This document shows, piece by piece, positions 55,191 through 60,000 of a stretch of 60,000 nt of DNA. Each line of letters starts with the position of its first letter. Within the stretch, counting starts at the first letter, position 1. Origin of the DNA: Mesostigma viride (taxonomy: Eukaryota; Streptophyta; Mesostigmatophyceae; Mesostigmatales; Mesostigmataceae); contig RPFO01000213.1 of assembly GCA_009746045.1 (NCBI GenBank), positions 13,221,051 to 13,281,050 of the forward strand, given 5' to 3'. The notes beneath the pieces are model-generated. The model saw only the letters and a program-made list of their open reading frames with translations, made no database searches and was not told the DNA's origin. The translations under genes were made by a program, and so were the position numbers.

Positions 55191-57620
55191 AGCCCGCATA
55201 ATGCGCGCACAACCATGGTCCGGCTTCCCCCTTCCTCATACACGCTGACCAGCCACTCACAAAAGACGCCTTCCGCCTCCGTCTTGGCCACGGGAGCGAG
55301 GGGTTGACCATACTCCACGTACGCCCTCAGCGCTCGGTGATATGCAGCTAGCGTGCTGGGCTGCACAGTGGCCTCCAGCAATTCCTGCCGCCCATGTGGC
55401 CCCGGATTGCTCTCCACGTCGCCATCCGCAGTGAGGTTGCGCACCCATCGACCACGACTGGGCGCGTCGGCCGGGTTGCGCTCCGACCTCACATACACCC
55501 AGTGGTAGCGGGTGTTGCTGGCCAGCCCTAGCGCGATCGCCCGGCGGCACCAGGCGTTCAGCCGGTAGGACGACGAACGCCCTTTGACGAGCGCACCGAC
55601 AACTGCCGAATTGTCCACCAGCCGCACGTGACGTTGCTGCCAGTGAACCTGTGAGCGCAGGCCCCACTCGATCCCTTGCACAGCCGCACGAATCTCCTTC
55701 TCGTTGATGTGGGCCGAGGGATCGAGCCACCGGTGGGCAAGAGCGGTGCGCCACTGCGCCGCTGCCATGGCTCGGTGCTCAATCTCCCCTGTGCGCTCCA
55801 CGCTGGCCGTCTCAGAGTCCACACAGAGCGTCTTCCAGCCCTTCCGCTCCCGACAGTTGGACAGGCCACGCACCGCAGGCGCCTCCCACCGGCTGTACAC
55901 CACCCCAGAACCGTGGGTTGACGCATCAGTGGCCACCACGGTGCAGCTCAGGGGCTGGTCGCGCTGCGCATGCACCAGCGGGGCCAAGTCCATTGCAGCC
56001 TGGAGCTCTTCCCTTACACTACCCCACAGCCGATAGCTCCAGCCCCGCTTGTGCACCAGGACTTGCTGCAGCAAGCGGTAGGCGTGAAACCAGATGGACA
56101 GTAGACCCCGACGCAGCAAGTGGACCCACACCCACCGTCCCAGCAACGAGGCCAGTTGGTGGTAAGTGGCCCGTCCACGCCCCAGCATTGCCTGCGTGTC
56201 GCGCACCAAGGCCGCCATCCGGGCCGCGCTCGGCCGCATGGACCCGTCCTGGCAGAACTCAATCCCCAAGATTTCCACCGGGCGCCCCTCCTCAGCTCTC
56301 TCCACCTTCTTCTCGTTGACCACCAACCCCTTGGGACCGTAGCTCTCCTCGCACGCCTTGGTGAGCACGGCGTTGGTCTCCTCCGCGCTCCGCCCATGGG
56401 TGACCCCCAGATCATCGATCATGACCAGCTGAGCGGGATGTGGGGGATCCTCCGGCAGCAGCCGCCACGCTGCACTGGCCGCGCTCTCCACCAACTCCAG
56501 CCGGTCCATGCCATCCCCGCGCACTGTGCGCACCCCCATCAAGTGCATGGGATATGACAGCCCTCTCTTGGCATCGAGCACCCCGCCCCGTAGAGACAGT
56601 GCAGGTGGGCAACCTGTGCAAGGACCACCGAGTGGCTCCAGCCCATGACAAGGACCCGGAACCTGGGGTACAACTTTCGCCGTCGTCCCAGCTGGCCGAC
56701 CTCATCGGACCACACGGGGGGCAGCGAGAAATAGGGGCGCCAGCTCTCAGGTACCTCGAACCGGTAATAGTAGGTGTCAAGGTCTGTCTTGCCCGAATAG
56801 CATGGCGCCCCCACACTCAGCTCAGCGACCTCGCCCAAGTTAGGCAGGTAACAGGTAGGCGGCTTGAGGAAGCGCCGGTTGCACGGCACCATATTCCCTA
56901 TAAACCGCTGCCGTCGTTCGCTGGGCTCCACAACCCCGGGGTCTTTCTTGGGGACGGCAAAACAGCCGTTCACCACAGGGGGCGCCTCCTCACTGTACTC
57001 GATCATCCGCGTCTCCGCCAGCCTGATGCTCAGTCGTGCGTACGCCGCATCGCTTGCACAACCATGAGACACCCGGCCCCGCCGCATCCACGCCCCCGCC
57101 TCCGCGTCGCATCTTTGTAGAATGTTGTTTATGTCCTCATACGTCCTCTGCCATGCCTCCGGCAGGCAGTCCAGCAGCTTGACACTACCTGCAGCTCCTC
57201 CTTTTGGCAGTGCCAGCCTCTCCGGGTCAATAATTTCGTATTGACCGCCCGGCCCGTATGGCGCGGGCTCTGCGTCCCCCGTGTCTGTCGCCTCCGCTAC
57301 GGCGGTAAGCCGGCGGTTGTAGACGCGGGCAGCATCCTCCATCCCTTGTAGGGCGGCCCTTTGGGCGACGGTGCAGGGGCTCGCAGTAATAGCCTGCTGC
57401 TGCACCGCCGGTCCACCGGACCGTTCCCGGGTCCTGCCCCACAGCCAGTTCAGGCCCCTTGTGGCCCGCTCTTGACACCGCAGCCTTGCTCTGGCACGCA
57501 GAGCGCGCTGCAGCCTGCGGTTGGATCGCAGGCGGCTGCGGTCGAGCGGGGGGACCATCTTCACTGGCAGCGGGAGCACACCCCTGCCCCTCACTTGTCC
57601 TTTTTGGCCGCCGCCGCCGC
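55191..57620 (-). pseudogene. Family C pol in C2: RT - RNase H - 2A - start of YR
   Basis: RT is open from the gag overlap to about 56540, including APPVVNGCFAVPKKDPG, without the C1 deletion. It is then broken near 56585 by the same shift as in C1. The next frame (56581-55191) holds VMIDDLG, all four RNase H acidic motifs (ATDAS, INEKE, VDNS, NPAD), the 2A motif and the YR core-binding domain to VVRALCGL, where the inversion joins antisense B1 sequence. Confidence 0.87.
55398..55443 (-). other. 2A ribosome-skipping motif, family C (C2)
   Basis: Same NLTADGDVESNPGP as in C1, same position after NPADAPSRG. Confidence 0.86.
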
Positions 57621-58331
57621 CGCCGATGCCAGCTCCGCCTCCTGGCGAGCCGCCTTCCGCGCTGCCCGGGCTGCTGCGCTTCCAATAGTACTGCCCTCCA
57701 CCAGTGGCAGCAGGTGCATCGCCCCGTTGTTCCAGCCGCTGGTCTTCTCCACCATGAGGAACGCCTCGACCACACGCGCCAGGTACTCGAAGCAGGCCAG
57801 CTCCGTCACCACATCCTCCCCCAGCTCTTGGATGGCCACATCCAGAATGTAGGTCAGGTTGTTGCACACCAGATGGTGCGTGCTGTTCTTCCACCCGCGG
57901 GGGGCTCCCGGTGCAGCCCCAACGCCCTCCTGCTCCTTGCGAAGGGCCAAGCGGGCCTGCAGGCTCCCGTGCGCGACCTGGCGCGCATCCAGCACCTGCA
58001 GCGGCAGCACCCTGTCGTCGCGGTCCTTGACCAACAGGCGCCAGGCCACTTTGAAAGCTCGCCGGGGGAGACGCACCCCCTTGGTGGTTCGGCGCAGGTC
58101 TCTCTCCCTCACACGCTCCCGCGATCGACGCGAGCTCCGCTGGGAGGAGTCCCGACTCGTGCTCCGGCTGCTGGACCGCTGCCGCTCCTTGCGACGCTCG
58201 CGGGAGCGATCCCGACGCCCCTTGGGCTCCGCAGAACGGCCCCTGCCATGCCCACGTCGCTCCCGGGACTTGTCGCGGCGCGACCGAGCGCCACCCCTGC
58301 CCCTGCCACGGCCTCTGCTCTCGCTGTCGGA

Positions 58332-58415
<84 letters not shown>

Positions 58416-59125
58416 GCGACTCTCGTCGCTCCCACTGCTGGTGTCTGTCGAGCCTGGGCTGCTCCCGCGCCGCGCGCGTCTCTTCTCCTGGCGCTTGCTC
58501 TTCGGATGGCCCTTGCCCCCCTTGTCCTCGCGCTGGCTCTTCCCTTTCCTCGCGTCCCTCCTCTTCCCCCGCCCAGGGCTTGCAACTCCGCTCCGATGAG
58601 CTCGCGGACGCCCGCCAGAAGGGCAGCATTCTCTGCCAGCTTTCGGTTCCTGCCCTGAGACTTCTTTCCCTTGGCGCGAGCAGCAGCAGGGGCCAGCTGC
58701 TCGCGCGCGTCCAAAAAATCCTCAGAGCTCGTCGCGTCCTCCTCTTCCTCGTCGGTGCCGTTGCTGGGAGGATCCTTTCGGGTCCTTTCGCCCCTGGCTG
58801 GACCAGTCTTCCCCTTGCCCCCAGTGGCCACTGGGGGCTTCTTCATCTCTAGAGTAATGGCCTTGCACAACATGGAACCCATGTCGGAATCACTTGACCC
58901 CTCACTAATCTGGAGCCCTGCAGTCTTGAGAAACTGTCCCAAGGATGTCAAACGACCCTCAGACATAGTAGTAAGCCTTTGGGCCCAGTTTGGACCGAGA
59001 TACTCAGTCAAGAACTTCAAAGTCGTTAACAACTCCTTGCCCCCCTGAAAATACGATTTTTTCACATTTAATAAGAAATCTCGGTCTACTACCTCAAGGG
59101 TGGTGTCTTCGTGATCACTAGCCAT
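57591..59125 (-). pseudogene. Family C ORF1 (gag-like) in C2, one frameshift
   Basis: Open from ATG 59125 (MASDHEDTTLEVVDRDFLLN) through the acidic tract and into the basic region. A missing base near 58570 (CCCCCGCCCAGG against CCCCCGCGCCAGG in C1) shifts the frame before the poly-Ser/RS segment. The conserved C-terminal domain is intact in the original frame (to TGA at 57591). It provides the uninterrupted site that defines the R1-d insertion in C1. Confidence 0.83.
58338..58412. repeat. (GCT)n coding microsatellite in C2 gag
   Basis: About 25 triplets, orthologous to 45898-45966 in C1. Confidence 0.93.
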
Positions 59126-59232
59126 TATAGAATTCAAAGATGAAGAAATTTCTCACAACTAGGCTCAATAGTCCGCAATCTTGGAGACTGAGAAAAATTT
59201 CGGACTGAAAAATTGTCACTCAGTTCTACCTT

Positions 59233-60000
59233 TGGTTGATCTTACGATCTGGATTCCCTGATTTGCGACTAAGGGGAGCGGAGTGCGAGTCGGTGCCGCT
59301 GCCTCATGGCTGATCTGCGAGAAATGCTCCTGGAAAGGGTGAAAGTCCCTGCAAATGACCTCTGGACTGTTTCCAAGTTTTTGGATGTAGTTCAAAGTAC
59401 TTCATTGGTACTACAGGGTAGTACAATCTACTTCAAACTAGTTCAAACTATCTCAGGCTAGTAAAGATTCGTTCAGGTGTAGCACAACCTGCCTAGGAGG
59501 TGGTATGACCATCTGGGTTGAAGTAGACAGTGACTAAACGTAGTACAATGTCGAAAGAATCAGTACAAGTGGGTTCTTTGTAGTACAACTGGTCAGTGGC
59601 ACCTGGGCGCCGCGCCAGTACTGTACCGGACTTGCATTCGTCACCGTGCGCATGCAATGCAGCCAATTTATTGAGGAAGACATGGCGGCGCATGCTTTAT
59701 CAGTTTTCAAATTCGTTTTTCGGTTTTCTAAGCCATCTTTTGGCCGTTTTACCTCGGAATAGATCCGTTTTAAAGCTAACGACTTCCTCTTTACGAATAT
59801 GATGGCTAGCGGGGATGAAAACGCTAGCGAGACGGGGGATTTACCGCGCGGATTTGCGAGTCGTGTGGAGGAAATCTATGTGAACCATGGCAGGAACGCC
59901 TCAGCTGTCGCCTATTTTATAGCGGCAGAACTCGGCTCTGAATACCCTAAAATATTGTTGCGTAGCTCGGAAAACAAGTTACGAAGTTTGGCAGAAAAGC
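59233..60000 (+). mobile_element. Family B element B3, 5-prime end (continues past the window)
   Basis: It begins TGGTTGATCTTACGATCTGG at 59233, inside the C2 5-prime UTR. A1 runs to about 59708, followed by the leader (without the piggyBac-like insert and without the tandem duplication) and gag from 59799. Confidence 0.88.
59799..60000 (+). CDS. Family B ORF1 (gag-like), 5-prime end, cut by the window edge
   Basis: ATGATGGCTAGC start and 67 codons (MMASGDENASETGDLPRGFA...) matching 24956 onwards without frameshift over the visible part. The N-terminal helical domain is shared with family C gag. Confidence 0.85.
   Translation, partial: MMASGDENASETGDLPRGFASRVEEIYVNHGRNASAVAYFIAAELGSEYPKILLRSSENKLRSLAEK

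Larger units (their letters stand above)
53521..59232 (-). mobile_element. Family C copy C2 (3-prime end to 5-prime UTR; interrupted by family B)
   Basis: Minus-strand order: 5-prime UTR (59232-59126), gag 59125-57591, pol 57620-55191, an inverted segment 55190-54266, B1 remnant 54265-54210, A2 54209 to about 53706, joint, B2 to 53521. A1 lies beyond the family B element that starts at 59233. It is inserted in the gypsy pol with no duplication evident on the visible side. Highly similar to C1 but with different lesions. Confidence 0.86.

Overview
The window is eukaryotic, repeat-dominated DNA with no recognisable housekeeping gene. Nearly all of it is transposable elements inserted into one another, plus long micro- and minisatellites. 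The mix suggests a green alga or another algal/protist genome: PAT/Kangaroo-type tyrosine-recombinase (YR) retrotransposons, a Ty3/gypsy element with a chromodomain integrase, hAT, CACTA-like and piggyBac-like DNA elements, candidate splice sites of GTGCGT/GTGAGT type, and mixed base composition. That assignment is inference, and no species is claimed.

Three related YR retrotransposon families (named A, B and C here) and one family of non-coding relatives (R1) account for most of the sequence. The layout 'A1 - internal - B1 - A2 - B2' (split direct repeats) can be read base by base in family A (1708-17642), family C (41090-50735) and R1 (46269-49573). Families A and C encode a gag-like ORF1 and, in an overlapping -1 frame, a pol with reverse transcriptase, RNase H and tyrosine recombinase. 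In both, a 2A-type ribosome-skipping motif (...NPGP) lies exactly between RNase H and the recombinase. Family B is truncated before that point. Where empty sites can be compared, insertion made no target duplication, as expected for recombinase-mediated integration.

Layout. 1-1707: L1-ORF1-like remnant and part of an old R1 copy (minus strand). 1708-17642: family A element, whose A2 repeat is split by a 10.4-kb CACTA-like transposon (2216-12648) with degenerate spliced genes and many tandem repeats. 17643-18743: rest of the old R1 copy. 18744-22086: a family-B A repeat, an unassigned stretch with a helix-turn-helix ORF, and a minisatellite. 22087-28272: family B element with a duplicated gag start, a 1.7-kb piggyBac-like insert and a truncated pol. 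28273-30946: R1 copy. 30947-31595: minisatellite. 31862-33528 and 35593-37138: two defective hAT elements with perfect 8-bp target duplications, on either side of a 1.2-kb cluster of three tetranucleotide microsatellites. 37761-40032: R1 copy cut by the LTR of a gypsy element. 40033-53520: 3-prime part of that gypsy element (integrase, an extra downstream ORF, LTR), split by family C copy C1, which itself carries an R1 element in its gag. 53521-59232: family C copy C2, with its recombinase segment inverted. 59233-60000: start of another family B element inserted in C2.

The nesting gives a relative chronology. On the left, R1-a is older than A, which is older than the CACTA-like element. On the right, R1-c is older than gypsy, which is older than C1 and C2, which are older than R1-d and B3. 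R1 has no convincing gene but shares terminal architecture with B and C, so it was probably mobilised in trans.
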